From NCBI GenBank assembly GCA_029238785.1, contig JAQWFN010000113.1, positions 1 to 46,276 on the forward strand: DNA of 46,276 nucleotides, in the 5' to 3' direction. The notes under the pieces are model-generated. The model did no database searches, was not told the DNA's origin, and saw only the letters and a list, made by a program, of their open reading frames with translations. The stretch comes from Flavobacteriales bacterium. GTDB lineage: Bacteria; Bacteroidota; Bacteroidia; Flavobacteriales_D; Sanyastnellaceae. A program made the position numbers and the translations under genes. This document shows positions 8,328 to 16,887 of this stretch, in pieces (the first letter of the stretch is position 1; the number at the start of each line of letters is the position of its first letter).

Positions 8328-8984
8328 GTGTTTTTAAATCGAATCATATCAAACGAAATACCTGAAGTAAGAATCTCTGATACCGTAGATCAAGTCCTGC
8401 GAATCATGGAAGAATTCAAGGTGGAGCACCTTCCAGTAGTGAAGGGCAACATCTTGTTGGGTACCATTTCAGAAACAACTTTGATGAATGTGGAAGATGA
8501 AGGCCTTCCCATTACTGGTCTGGAACTTCTAGTTACTGCGATTGAAGAGCAACAACACTTGTACGAAGTCATTGAATTCATGGCGGAGAATAAACTCAGT
8601 TTGGTTCCCGTCACAAATAGCAGAGGAGAATACATCGGTTTAATTACGGCGATGGATGTGATTCGCGAATTTGCTAAATCGCAAGGAGTGCGCTCTGAGG
8701 GAAGTATTGTTATTCTCGAAATGAATTCACGCGACTATTCCTTAGCAGAAATTGCCAGACTCGCAGAATCCAACGGATTGAAGATTTTAAGTGCTGTGCT
8801 CACTACTCTTGATGATTCAATGAAAACAGAGCTTACTTTGAAATTGAATAAGCAAGACATCGAGCCCTTCATGGCTACGCTTAGAAGGTATGATTATGAA
8901 GTGAAGGCTTTCTACAAAGCACCAGATCATAGTGAAGACTTGAGGAATCGCTACGAAGCTTTCATGAAATACCTCAATACCTAA
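8328..8984 (+). CDS. CBS-domain protein with C-terminal ACT-like region
   Basis: 218 residues. Two CBS motifs fill about residues 5-125 (VEHLPVVKGNILLGTISE and LSLVPVTNSRGEYIGLIT are the two beta-alpha-beta hallmarks). The last 80 residues (GSIVILEMNSRDYSLAEIARLAESNG onward) have the spacing of an ACT-type ligand-binding domain. This build suggests a cytoplasmic nucleotide- or metabolite-sensing protein, but no target is visible. It starts with GTG at 8328; I saw no better start. It lies 36 bases upstream of nadK, an arrangement common in Flavobacteriia, so a link with NAD(P) metabolism is possible but unproven. Confidence 0.8.
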   Translation: MFLNRIISNEIPEVRISDTVDQVLRIMEEFKVEHLPVVKGNILLGTISETTLMNVEDEGLPITGLELLVTAIEEQQHLYEVIEFMAENKLSLVPVTNSRGEYIGLITAMDVIREFAKSQGVRSEGSIVILEMNSRDYSLAEIARLAESNGLKILSAVLTTLDDSMKTELTLKLNKQDIEPFMATLRRYDYEVKAFYKAPDHSEDLRNRYEAFMKYLNT

Positions 8985-8995
8985 GCAAAGAACTT

Positions 8996-9003
8996 TATCT
9001 TCG
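8996..9003 (+). promoter_or_regulatory. Possible -7 box upstream of nadK
   Basis: TATCTTCG is one base off TAnnTTTG and lies 17 bases before the nadK start. Variants ending TTCG recur before starts in this window (also at 14256). It is weak alone, since nadK could be read from the CBS gene. Confidence 0.3.
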
Positions 9004-9020
9004 TAGTTCAAGACTGCTTA

Positions 9021-9896
9021 ATGAACATTGCTATCTACGGTAAACAGTTTGGGGATGATTACATTCCATCTATTGAGTTTCTTTTGCGTCAAATGCAAAA
9101 CGAGGGTTTCACGCTTCACGTATATGCAAAGTTCGCGGCTTGGCTCTCAGAACGAATTCCTTCGGTTCAAAACCTGCACACCTTTAATCAAATTGTTGAA
9201 GTGCTGCCTTGCAAAGCGCTAATTAGCATTGGAGGTGATGGAACGCTTTTAGATAGCGTTACCGTAGTTCAAAACACAGGCGTTCCGATTCTTGGAATAA
9301 ATACGGGTCGTTTAGGTTTTCTTTCCAACATCTCCTCAAGTCAGATCATTGACGCAATAGACGCGCTTAAAGCAGATCGTTACCATCTCGATCACCGCGC
9401 ACTGATTGAGGTGAATGCGCCAGGTGTTGATTTTGGCGATTTCAACTATGCCTTGAACGAGGTCACCATTCATAAAAAGGAAACTTCTTCAATGATTGCT
9501 ATTCATGCAAACATGGAAGAACACTACATCAACACCTACTGGGCCGATGGTTTGATCATTTCAACGCCAACAGGTTCAACGGCCTACTCGCTGAGCTGTG
9601 GCGGTCCGATCGTCATGCCAGGAACAGAAAGTTGGATCTTTACTCCAATAGCACCACACAATTTAAATGTGCGCCCCCTAGTTGTCCCAAATACAAAAAC
9701 AATTCGCCTTAGAGCTGAAGGAAGGGAAATTCAATTCCTGCTCACACTGGACTCACGTGCTTTTACCATTGACCATGAAACCGAGGTCGAAATTAAAAAT
9801 GCACCCTTTGAAATTGCTTTGATTAACCTCGAACATCAGTACTTCTTTAACACGATTAGAAAGAAAATGATGTGGGGTATTGATAAAAGAAACTGA
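9021..9896 (+). CDS. nadK: NAD kinase
   Basis: 291 residues, usual length. It phosphorylates NAD+ to NADP+ with ATP in the cytoplasm. The hallmark GGDGT occurs in SIGGDGTLLDSV (about 71-82), followed by GINTGRLGFLSN; the NE motif occurs in YALNEVTIHK; the substrate loop is DGLIISTPTGSTAYSLSCGGPIV; the C-terminal beta-sandwich runs from there to the end. It follows the CBS gene closely and precedes the outer-membrane block, a gene order recognisable in many Flavobacteriia. The ATG at 9021 is well supported because the Rossmann-like N-terminus NIAIYGK begins at once. Confidence 0.96.
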   Translation: MNIAIYGKQFGDDYIPSIEFLLRQMQNEGFTLHVYAKFAAWLSERIPSVQNLHTFNQIVEVLPCKALISIGGDGTLLDSVTVVQNTGVPILGINTGRLGFLSNISSSQIIDAIDALKADRYHLDHRALIEVNAPGVDFGDFNYALNEVTIHKKETSSMIAIHANMEEHYINTYWADGLIISTPTGSTAYSLSCGGPIVMPGTESWIFTPIAPHNLNVRPLVVPNTKTIRLRAEGREIQFLLTLDSRAFTIDHETEVEIKNAPFEIALINLEHQYFFNTIRKKMMWGIDKRN

Positions 9897-9911
9897 TTCA
9901 AGCTAATTTTG
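9879..9911 (+). promoter_or_regulatory. Promoter for the DUF6089/outer-membrane block
   Basis: TAATTTTG (9904-9911) matches TAnnTTTG exactly and ATTG (9879-9882) lies 21 bases upstream as a -33-like element. Initiation near 9916 gives a leader of about 70 bases before the ATG at 9989. Confidence 0.5.
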
Positions 9912-9988
9912 TAGGCCAGAAACCGAACTTTTTGTGCGCAATTACGAATAAAGCACAATAAAACGTTTTAAACTGCATTCAATTGATA

Positions 9989-10828
9989 ATGAAGTACTTT
10001 GTTCAACTCTTTTTCCTCACCTGCATTAGCCTGTCTACTTTTGCCCAGGGTAAAAAATTCGAAACATCGCGTGAAATCGGGATCATCGGAGGTACCTCTT
10101 ATTATATCGGCGACCTGAACCCCAGTCAACATTTTGGCGGGCCACTCAATCTCACAACGGGTGTGATGTACAGAAACAACATCGATCGCAGGTGGAGCAT
10201 CAAAGGGCAGTTGCTTTTTGGAAGGTTCTCGGCTTCTGATGCCGCTTCTGACGACCCTTGGATGAGGAATAGAAACCTCTCTTTTAGAAACGATATTGTT
10301 GAAGGCGCAATCCAAGCTGAACTGAACTTTATTCCTTATCAAATTGGGAATTCGAAGTATCCGTTTTCTCCATACCTGTTTTTAGGAGCTGCATTTTACA
10401 GCCATAAACCTCAAGCAGAATTTAACGGTCAATGGTACGAACTTCAGCCTTTAGGAACAGAAGGTCAGGAAACGAGCGAAGGTGGAGATAGTTATAATCT
10501 TAACGGATTGGCCTTCCCATTTGGAGCTGGAATTCGCGCAAACCTATTTTCAATTATGGCCATTTCACTAGAATGGGGGATGAGAAAAACCTACACGGAC
10601 TTCCTCGATGATGTTAGTGGCGTTTATGTTTCTCCAGCTGTTTTGGCTGATGAAAGCGGAACACTAGCGGCACGCTTGGCAGACAGAAGCCTTGAACGAG
10701 AAGGGCAATTCGGCGACAATGCAGGTCAGCAACGCGGCGATCCTGGGCGTAATGATTGGTATAGTTTTGCCACCGTCACCCTTTCTTTTAGAATCGGAAA
10801 ATTACCAACCACCTGTTGGAATCAGTAA
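9989..10828 (+). CDS. DUF6089-type outer-membrane beta-barrel protein
   Basis: 279 residues from ATG 9989; a TTG two codons upstream is possible but unlikely. The N-terminus is a signal peptide ending ISLSTFAQG. The mature part opens with REIGIIGGTSYYIGDLNP, the typical start of the DUF6089 family, and alternates amphipathic strands with YPFSPYLFLGAAF and a glycine-rich barrel pattern, closing with SFATVTLSFRIGK. It should sit in the outer membrane. In Bacteroidota such a gene is regularly found beside uppS and bamA, which suggests an accessory role in envelope assembly; the exact function is not known to me. Confidence 0.8.
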   Translation: MKYFVQLFFLTCISLSTFAQGKKFETSREIGIIGGTSYYIGDLNPSQHFGGPLNLTTGVMYRNNIDRRWSIKGQLLFGRFSASDAASDDPWMRNRNLSFRNDIVEGAIQAELNFIPYQIGNSKYPFSPYLFLGAAFYSHKPQAEFNGQWYELQPLGTEGQETSEGGDSYNLNGLAFPFGAGIRANLFSIMAISLEWGMRKTYTDFLDDVSGVYVSPAVLADESGTLAARLADRSLEREGQFGDNAGQQRGDPGRNDWYSFATVTLSFRIGKLPTTCWNQ

Positions 10829-10957
10829 ACCGATAAATTTCAGTAAATTCGCGCACCGAGAGTGGAAGTGCATCCCTTGCGCAATAGATAAGCCAAATTT
10901 CTGTTGGTACTCTATTGTAGCATTTAGCGATGCATTTACGTTTTAGTTGTAGTGCGA

Positions 10958-11698
10958 ATGGCAATTCCTTCAAATATCAACCCAGAAAAGGTTCCTCAAC
11001 ATGTCGCTATCATCATGGATGGCAATGGCAGATGGGCGAAATCACATGGTCATGACCGAATTTACGGTCACCTCAGCGGTGTGCGCTCTGTTCGAGAATC
11101 CCTTGAAGCAGCTCGTGAACTAGGGGTGAAATACCTCACATTATACGCTTTCTCAACAGAAAATTGGAATCGTCCAAAAGAAGAAGTGGAAGCTTTAATG
11201 GACCTCTTGGTGAAAACCATCGTTGGTGAAATTGACGAACTCGATGCAAACGGTGTTCGTCTGGATGCCATCGGTGACATCGAACACCTTCCAGAGTCGT
11301 GTAAAAATGAGTTGCAAGGTGGAATTGACCGCACCAAAGACAACTCAGAGATTACACTCATCCTTGCTTTGAGCTACAGCTCCAGATGGGAAATCGTTGA
11401 AGCCATTAAAAGAATGATGGCTGACGGTGTGAAGGCGGAAGAGGTGAACGATAATTTGATTGCAACTTACCTCTGCACTAAAAACATTCCAGATCCCGAA
11501 TTGATGATCAGAACAAGCGGAGAGCAAAGAATAAGCAACTTTTTGCTTTGGCAACTGGCATACAGTGAATTGTATTTCACAGAAACCTATTGGCCTGAGT
11601 TCAGAAAGGCAGACTTTTTCGAAGCTATCGCAGAATTCCAAGGGAGAGAACGCCGCTTTGGCAAAACAAGTGAACAGATAATTCTGAAAGACAAATAA
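10958..11698 (+). CDS. uppS: Undecaprenyl diphosphate synthase (isoprenyl transferase)
   Basis: 246 residues from ATG 10958 (GTG 10952 would add two). A cis-prenyltransferase that adds isopentenyl units to farnesyl diphosphate to make the lipid carrier for peptidoglycan and surface glycans. Family motifs: HVAIIMDGNGRWAK with catalytic Asp, GVRSVRESLEAARELG, LTLYAFSTENWNRP, LALSYSSRWEI, and the C-terminal PDPELMIRTSGEQRISNFLLWQLAYSE-type signature split over 11490-11565. The stop overlaps the bamA ATG by one base, so the two are coupled. Confidence 0.96.
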   Translation: MAIPSNINPEKVPQHVAIIMDGNGRWAKSHGHDRIYGHLSGVRSVRESLEAARELGVKYLTLYAFSTENWNRPKEEVEALMDLLVKTIVGEIDELDANGVRLDAIGDIEHLPESCKNELQGGIDRTKDNSEITLILALSYSSRWEIVEAIKRMMADGVKAEEVNDNLIATYLCTKNIPDPELMIRTSGEQRISNFLLWQLAYSELYFTETYWPEFRKADFFEAIAEFQGRERRFGKTSEQIILKDK

Positions 11699-14244
11699 TG
11701 AAGTTACTCCGTTTTTTATTCATCGCTTTTGCTTTCTTCTTTGCAGCAACAAACGCATTCGCTCAGCCTTCAAAAATTGGGGGTGGAATTGATTACGCTA
11801 AGCCAAAGGATTACAAAATTGCGGGCATCACTGTAACTGGAGCGGAGTTCACAGACGTGCAAACAATTAAGCTTTTTGCAGGACTGCAAGTGGGCGATGA
11901 AATCACAATTCCGGGAGAAGATGTTTCCAAAGCGATTAAAAACTTGTGGAGACAGCAACTTTTCTCTGAAGTTGAAGTTTATGCTGCTGAAATTAGAGGT
12001 GAAGAAATTTTCTTGGTGATTTCTGTTAAAGAAATGCCCCGCATGTCGAAATACGGAATTCGAGGAGTTCGTAAAACAGAAAAGGAAAACATTAAAGAGG
12101 AAGTTGGCATTATTCGAGGAATGATTGTGAATGAAAACCTCATCACGACTACCAAGAATAGAGTAATGGCTTATTACATCGATAAAGGCTATTACAACGC
12201 TGAAGTTGAGGTAACTACAGAAGTTGATCCCAACTACGATAACAGTGTTGCCCTCTACATCACCATCAATAAAAAAGAACGGGTTAAAATTGAATCAATT
12301 ACCCTTGGTGGTGCAGAACAGTTGAGCGAATCACAACTTCGTCGATCCTTCAAAAACACGAAAGAAAAACGCTGGTGGAGAGTTTTCAAGAGCTCTAAAT
12401 TTATCGAAGAAGAATACGAAGACGATAAAAAACGCCTCTTGGCCAAATATAACGCTGAGGGTTATAGAAATGCCACCATTGTTGCCGATTCAGTTCGACG
12501 TGTTGGAGAAAAAAGCGTGGCCATAGGCATTGAGGTGAATGAAGGGAATAAATTCTATTTCCGTTCCATCACTTTTAGTGGAAATAAAAAATACCGCACC
12601 GGTCAGCTCGATTCTGTGCTTAAAATTAACCGTGGCGATGTCTATAATGTCGAAGTGCTTGAATCAAGACTCTACCAAAATCCAAAAGGGCTCGACATTT
12701 CTTCCTTGTACCAAGACGATGGTTACTTGAATTTCCAAGCCATTCCAGTTGAAGTCATGGTTGAAAATGATTCCATCGATATTGAGATTAGAATCTTAGA
12801 AGGAAAGCAGTACCGTATTGGAAACATCACAGTTGTTGGGAATACCAAAACCAACGACCATGTTGTTTACCGGGAAATTAGAACCCGTCCTGGCGATTTA
12901 TTCAGCAGAACGGACATCATTCGTACGCAACGAGAGCTGGCTAACCTTGGTTATTTTAACCCGGAGGCCTTTCAAATTATTCCAACGCAAAACCAAGCGG
13001 ATGGAACGGTTGATATTGAGTATATCGTTGAAGAAAAGCCCTCAGATCAAATTGAACTTTCTGGTGGTTGGGGTGGAGGCCGTGTGGTTGGTACCCTTGG
13101 CGTAAGCTTCACCAACTTCTCATTGAGAAACATGTTTAAAAAGGGTGCTTGGCGACCAGTTCCTACAGGAGATGGGCAACGTTTGAGCATTAGAGCCCAA
13201 TCAAATGGTGCTTTCTTCCAGTCGTACAACATGAGCTTCACGGAGCCGTGGTTGGGAGGTAAAAAACCAAACTCTTTGAGCGTGGCCATTTGGCACTCAG
13301 TGCAGTCGAACGGGCAGCGAAAAAGAATTGATGGAGAACTTAACCTGTTACGCCAGTCATTGGATATCTCTGGAGCGAGTGTTGGTCTTGGTCAACGTTG
13401 GCAAAAACCAGACGACTGGTTCTTGATGTACTTAGGGGTGAGCTACCAGCATTTCAACCTGAACAATTTTAACTCCTTCTTCAGCTTCGCGAATGGAAAT
13501 TCGAACAACTTGGCCGCAGAATGGTCATTGCAACGAAATTCGGTGTCTGACCCCATCTTCCCAACTTGGGGGTCTAACATTAAATTGAGCGTTAAAGCTA
13601 CATTGCCATACAGCAGTATCTTCTATCGCGACAAAGATTTCACAGACACTGAAAACATTAGCGAGCAAGAGAAATTCAAGTGGGTGGAATACCACAAATG
13701 GAAGTTCACAGCGAAATGGTATACTGCTTTGACCAACAGTACGGAAGAAAACCCACGTAAGTTGGTGCTTCATACCAATGTTGGACTAGGTTTCCTTGGT
13801 TTTTATAATCGTGATATTGGACTCTCTCCTTTCGAGCGTTTCTACCTTGGTGGTGTGTTCTTGAGTGGTTTCGTACTTGATGGCCGTGAAATTGTCAACC
13901 TTCGTGGTTACGATGATTTATCGCTCACCTTCCCCAATCAGAATACCGGATCTCCTGTGATAGCTAAGTATGGCGCGGAATTGCGTTATCCTTTGTCTAC
14001 CAATCCCAATGCAACCATTTATGCCCTTACCTTTGCTGAGGCGGGTAACACTTGGGGGAACATTGGCGACTTCAATCCTTTCGAGTTAAACCGATCTGCT
14101 GGGGTTGGTTTGAGAATTTTTCTTCCAATGTTTGGTCTGCTCGGACTTGATTATGGTTGGAGATTTGACGATATTCCGCAAGCTCCTCAGATGGCAAAAG
14201 GTCAATTTCACTTTAGTATTGGCATGAATCTTGGAGAACTGTAA
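11698..14244 (+). CDS. bamA: Outer-membrane protein assembly factor BamA (Omp85)
   Basis: 848 residues. A signal peptide (about 1-22, ending NAFAQ) leads to five POTRA-like domains in the periplasm (about 35-450; repeats begin KIAGITVTGAEF, MSKYGIRGVRKTEKE, VKIESITLGGAEQ, FYFRSITFSGNKKY, YRIGNITVVGNTKT). An Omp85 beta-barrel fills the rest to the terminal phenylalanine-bearing strand FHFSIGMNLGEL. The barrel contains GGGRVVGTLGVSFTNFSLRN near its start and the VLDGREIVNLRGYDD lid-loop motif (the VRGF/Y element). BamA folds beta-barrel proteins into the outer membrane. It is followed at once by two OmpH/Skp chaperone genes, as is usual. Confidence 0.95.
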   Translation: MKLLRFLFIAFAFFFAATNAFAQPSKIGGGIDYAKPKDYKIAGITVTGAEFTDVQTIKLFAGLQVGDEITIPGEDVSKAIKNLWRQQLFSEVEVYAAEIRGEEIFLVISVKEMPRMSKYGIRGVRKTEKENIKEEVGIIRGMIVNENLITTTKNRVMAYYIDKGYYNAEVEVTTEVDPNYDNSVALYITINKKERVKIESITLGGAEQLSESQLRRSFKNTKEKRWWRVFKSSKFIEEEYEDDKKRLLAKYNAEGYRNATIVADSVRRVGEKSVAIGIEVNEGNKFYFRSITFSGNKKYRTGQLDSVLKINRGDVYNVEVLESRLYQNPKGLDISSLYQDDGYLNFQAIPVEVMVENDSIDIEIRILEGKQYRIGNITVVGNTKTNDHVVYREIRTRPGDLFSRTDIIRTQRELANLGYFNPEAFQIIPTQNQADGTVDIEYIVEEKPSDQIELSGGWGGGRVVGTLGVSFTNFSLRNMFKKGAWRPVPTGDGQRLSIRAQSNGAFFQSYNMSFTEPWLGGKKPNSLSVAIWHSVQSNGQRKRIDGELNLLRQSLDISGASVGLGQRWQKPDDWFLMYLGVSYQHFNLNNFNSFFSFANGNSNNLAAEWSLQRNSVSDPIFPTWGSNIKLSVKATLPYSSIFYRDKDFTDTENISEQEKFKWVEYHKWKFTAKWYTALTNSTEENPRKLVLHTNVGLGFLGFYNRDIGLSPFERFYLGGVFLSGFVLDGREIVNLRGYDDLSLTFPNQNTGSPVIAKYGAELRYPLSTNPNATIYALTFAEAGNTWGNIGDFNPFELNRSAGVGLRIFLPMFGLLGLDYGWRFDDIPQAPQMAKGQFHFSIGMNLGEL

Positions 14245-14263
14245 ACGTAAAATGATAAATTCG
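14231..14263 (+). promoter_or_regulatory. Possible internal promoter before the ompH pair
   Basis: TAAATTCG (14256-14263, one base off TAnnTTTG) is preceded by TTG (14231-14233) with a 22-base spacer. This would allow extra expression of the periplasmic chaperones. Read-through from bamA is equally possible. Confidence 0.3.
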
Positions 14264-14288
14264 CCGTTTGGTCTGTAAACCAACCAAC

Positions 14289-14945
14289 ATGAAAACACCT
14301 TTTTTAGTTCTTATTCTAGCTTTATTTCTTGGTCTTGGTGCTCAAGCCCAGAAGTTTGCTTACATCGATAGCGATTACGTTTTACAACACATGCCCGAGT
14401 ATGCAGAGGCACAGGCTCGTTTGAATGAGCTCTCAGCACAATGGCAAGAGGAAATCGAAGCAAAGTATGAATCGATAGCCCGTTTGGAAGCTGCTTATAG
14501 AGCAGAAAAAGTTCTTTTAACTGAAGAAATGAAAAAGCGTAGAGAAGCAGAAATTGCTGATAAACGCAGAGAAGCAGCTGAACTTCAAAAAAAGAAGTTT
14601 GGAGTAGAAGGAGAACTGTTCCAAAAAAGAGAAGAATTCATTCAACCAGTGCAAGATAAAATGTTTGATGCCATTAAAGAGGTTGCCCGAAACGGAAGCT
14701 ATATGGTGGTTTTTGACATAAAGAACAACAGCAATATGTTGTACTCTAACCCAAAGTACAACGTGAGTGATAAAGTGATTAAAGAGATGGGCTACACTCC
14801 TGGCGAAACTATTGAAGCGAAAGGAGACAAAGATGGCGCATCTGGTAAAGAAAAAGCTAGTGGTGCCGCTGCTAGTGGAACCAAAACTGGATCCGCAGGA
14901 GGAACCCAACAAACAAGAACCCCTTCTAAACCTGGAGGGAAATAA
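14289..14945 (+). CDS. OmpH/Skp-family periplasmic chaperone (first copy)
   Basis: 218 residues from ATG 14289; upstream frame-extending GTG 14268 is rejected because the signal peptide KTPFLVLILALFLGLGAQAQ starts here. The mature protein begins KFAYIDSDYVLQHMPEYAEAQ, the Skp signature, followed by a long charged coiled-coil hairpin (about 35-125) and a compact part with YMVVFDIKNNSNMLYS. The tail (about 180-218) is low-complexity, rich in Gly, Ala, Ser, Thr and Lys, and absent from the second copy. Skp-type trimers carry unfolded outer-membrane proteins through the periplasm to BamA, encoded just upstream. Confidence 0.92.
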   Translation: MKTPFLVLILALFLGLGAQAQKFAYIDSDYVLQHMPEYAEAQARLNELSAQWQEEIEAKYESIARLEAAYRAEKVLLTEEMKKRREAEIADKRREAAELQKKKFGVEGELFQKREEFIQPVQDKMFDAIKEVARNGSYMVVFDIKNNSNMLYSNPKYNVSDKVIKEMGYTPGETIEAKGDKDGASGKEKASGAAASGTKTGSAGGTQQTRTPSKPGGK

Positions 14946-14971
14946 ATTAACCAACACAGAAAATTAAAACA

Positions 14972-15466
14972 ATGAAAAAGATACTCTTGATAATGTTGTG
15001 CATGGCTGCTGGAATGAGCATGTACGCCCAAAAGTTCGGACACATTTATTCAGATTCACTTTTGATGGCCATGCCAGAAAAAACAGCTGCTGAAGAAAAG
15101 CTTCGTGCGCTCGCCAAGCAATACCAAGACGCAATTGATCAAAAGGATGCAGAGTTTAGCCAAAAATACCAGGCTTATGTGCAACTCGACCCAAGTACGC
15201 CAGACATTATTCGTGCAGACAAAGAGCAGGAATTAACGCGTATGCAACAAGGAATGCAAGAATTTGCTGTTACCATGCAAAACAAACTCGAAGAAGAAAG
15301 AGAGCGTTTGATGACGCCTGTGTACGAAAAGGCCCGCGTTGCCATTCAATCTGTTGCGAAACAGAACGGCTATACCTACGTATTTGATGCCAGCACAGGG
15401 GTAACCCTTTATGAAGGTGGCGATAATATCATCAACTTGGTAAAAGCTGAGCTCGGGATACAATAA
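14972..15466 (+). CDS. OmpH/Skp-family periplasmic chaperone (second copy)
   Basis: 164 residues, a more standard Skp length. The signal peptide is KKILLIMLCMAAGMSMYAQ; the mature start KFGHIYSDSLLMAMPEKTAAEEKL parallels the first copy. Helices with heptad-like charge patterns form the tentacle hairpin, followed by VAKQNGYTYVFDASTGVTLY, which mirrors YMVVFDIKNNSNMLY upstream. The pair therefore arose by duplication and is co-transcribed (26-base gap). A terminator follows the stop. Confidence 0.92.
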   Translation: MKKILLIMLCMAAGMSMYAQKFGHIYSDSLLMAMPEKTAAEEKLRALAKQYQDAIDQKDAEFSQKYQAYVQLDPSTPDIIRADKEQELTRMQQGMQEFAVTMQNKLEEERERLMTPVYEKARVAIQSVAKQNGYTYVFDASTGVTLYEGGDNIINLVKAELGIQ

Positions 15467-15490
15467 TAATACGAGAAAAGAATACTTTTG

Positions 15491-15518
15491 AAGGACTGCC
15501 TAAGGCGGTCCTTTTTTA
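15491..15518 (+). terminator. Rho-independent terminator after ompH
   Basis: AAGGACTGCC (15491-15500) pairs with GGCGGTCCTT (15504-15513) around a TAA loop, one G-T wobble, followed by a run of T to 15517. It ends only three bases before the murI ATG, so murI must rely on read-through or on an unusually placed start. Confidence 0.85.
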
Positions 15519-15519
15519 T

Positions 15520-16329
15520 ATGAACAACAATTCACCCATAGGAATATTCGACTCTGGAATAGGAGGGATGACGGTGGCTAAGATGATTCAAAAGCGACTA
15601 CCCAACGAGTCGATGATTTATTTTGGCGATACGGCGCACTTGCCTTACGGCGATAAATCACCTTCTACAATTCGTCATTACGCAGCGCGCATCACGGCTT
15701 GGCTTATTGAACACAAAGTAAAAGCTGTGGTGATTGCTTGTAATACAGCTTCTTCTCACGCTTTTGAAACAGTAAGGGACATTTGCGGACCCAATATCCC
15801 TGTCATCAATGTGATTGATCCCGTTGTAAAGCACGTAGCAGAGAATTTCACTACTGGAAAAATAGGAGTCATAGGAACAAAAGGGACGATTGAATCGAAG
15901 GTATACCCAAGAAGATTAAAAAAGGCCAACAGTAAACTTCAAGTGCTTAGTCAGTCAACACCACTTTTAGCTCCTATGATTGAGGAAGGCTTTTTCAATA
16001 ACACCATTTCTCGATCGGTGATCAATTCTTACCTGAGCAAAAAAACCTTTAATGAACTCCAAGGATTGATTTTGGGATGCACGCATTATCCCCTCATTCA
16101 AAGGGAAATTAAGGAATATTATGCCAACGATGTTCGCGTAATTGATTCGGCCAAAGTGGTAGCGGAAGCTTGTGCAAAAGTGTTGGAAGAACACCAATTG
16201 CTTTGTTCAGCGAATGCAAAGGCAGAATACAAGTTCTATGTTTCTGACTATACTGAAAGCTTTAAAAGAAGTACCAAAATCTTCTTCAAAAAGAGCACAG
16301 ATTTGCTCGAAGCGAGGATTTGGGATTAA
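15520..16329 (+). CDS. murI: Glutamate racemase
   Basis: 269 residues, usual size. It converts L- to D-glutamate for peptidoglycan. Motifs: IGIFDSGIGGMTVAK with the first catalytic Asp, YFGDTAHLPYGDKS, VVIACNTASSHA with the first catalytic Cys, and GLILGCTHYPLI with the second catalytic Cys. It is cytoplasmic. The ATG at 15520 lies immediately after the T-run of a terminator; no -7 box separates them, so initiation may depend on terminator read-through. It is convergent with the gamma-carbonic anhydrase gene, 6 bases apart. Confidence 0.96.
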   Translation: MNNNSPIGIFDSGIGGMTVAKMIQKRLPNESMIYFGDTAHLPYGDKSPSTIRHYAARITAWLIEHKVKAVVIACNTASSHAFETVRDICGPNIPVINVIDPVVKHVAENFTTGKIGVIGTKGTIESKVYPRRLKKANSKLQVLSQSTPLLAPMIEEGFFNNTISRSVINSYLSKKTFNELQGLILGCTHYPLIQREIKEYYANDVRVIDSAKVVAEACAKVLEEHQLLCSANAKAEYKFYVSDYTESFKRSTKIFFKKSTDLLEARIWD

Positions 16330-16335
16330 GCCATT

Positions 16336-16884
16336 TTATTCTTGCTCTTCAATTCCTTCTTTAGCCCAAGAAGAATACATGCGGTAATTTTGTGAAATTC
16401 GTTTTACTTCTCCAGCGAAAAGGGCAGAAGAGACCTTCTTCACCAGGCGTGCAGGAACACCAGCGAAAACACTTCCAGCAGGAACTCTTGTTCCTTCGAG
16501 TACTACGGCACCAGCGGCAATTACACTCCCGGTTTCGATGTATACATTATCCATAACGATGGCTCCCATTCCAATAAGCACGTCGTCTTCTACCGTGCAT
16601 CCATGAACGATGGCCTTATGCCCTACTGACACACGATTTCCAAGAACGGTTTTTGTTTTTTCGTAAGTACAATGCACCACAGCTCCGTCTTGAATGTTCA
16701 CTTCATCTCCTAATACAATGCTGTTTACATCGCCCCGAATAACTGCGTTATACCAGATGCTGCAGCCTTCGCCTGTGCGAACATCTCCCACAATAGTGGC
16801 GTTTGGAGCAATCCAATTGTCTTCTCCAAAGACGGGTTGTTTTCCCCTCACTGGATGAATGAGCGCTTTTTGACGGGCCTTCAT
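16336..16884 (-). CDS. Gamma-carbonic anhydrase family protein (left-handed beta-helix)
   Basis: 182 residues made of hexapeptide repeats ([LIV]G-x4), the left-handed beta-helix fold of YrdA/PaaY/Cam-like proteins. Recognisable parts: APNATIVGDVRTGEGCSIWYNAVIRGD, IQDGAVVHCTY and VGHKAIVHGCTV. The three histidines expected as zinc ligands occur in VHCTY, VGHKA and IVHGC. Family members are trimeric zinc or iron enzymes or acyl transferase relatives; carbonic anhydrase activity has been shown for only some of them. It lies three bases downstream of the N-acetyltransferase frame on the same strand. Confidence 0.85.
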   Translation of the reverse strand: MKARQKALIHPVRGKQPVFGEDNWIAPNATIVGDVRTGEGCSIWYNAVIRGDVNSIVLGDEVNIQDGAVVHCTYEKTKTVLGNRVSVGHKAIVHGCTVEDDVLIGMGAIVMDNVYIETGSVIAAGAVVLEGTRVPAGSVFAGVPARLVKKVSSALFAGEVKRISQNYRMYSSWAKEGIEEQE

Positions 16885-16887
16885 GAT

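Noticed and set aside
14517-14957. Minus-strand frame of 146 codons opposite ompH
   Set aside because: It mirrors the Lys/Glu/Ala-rich coiled coil of the chaperone as Phe/Ser/Leu-rich sequence, a shadow.
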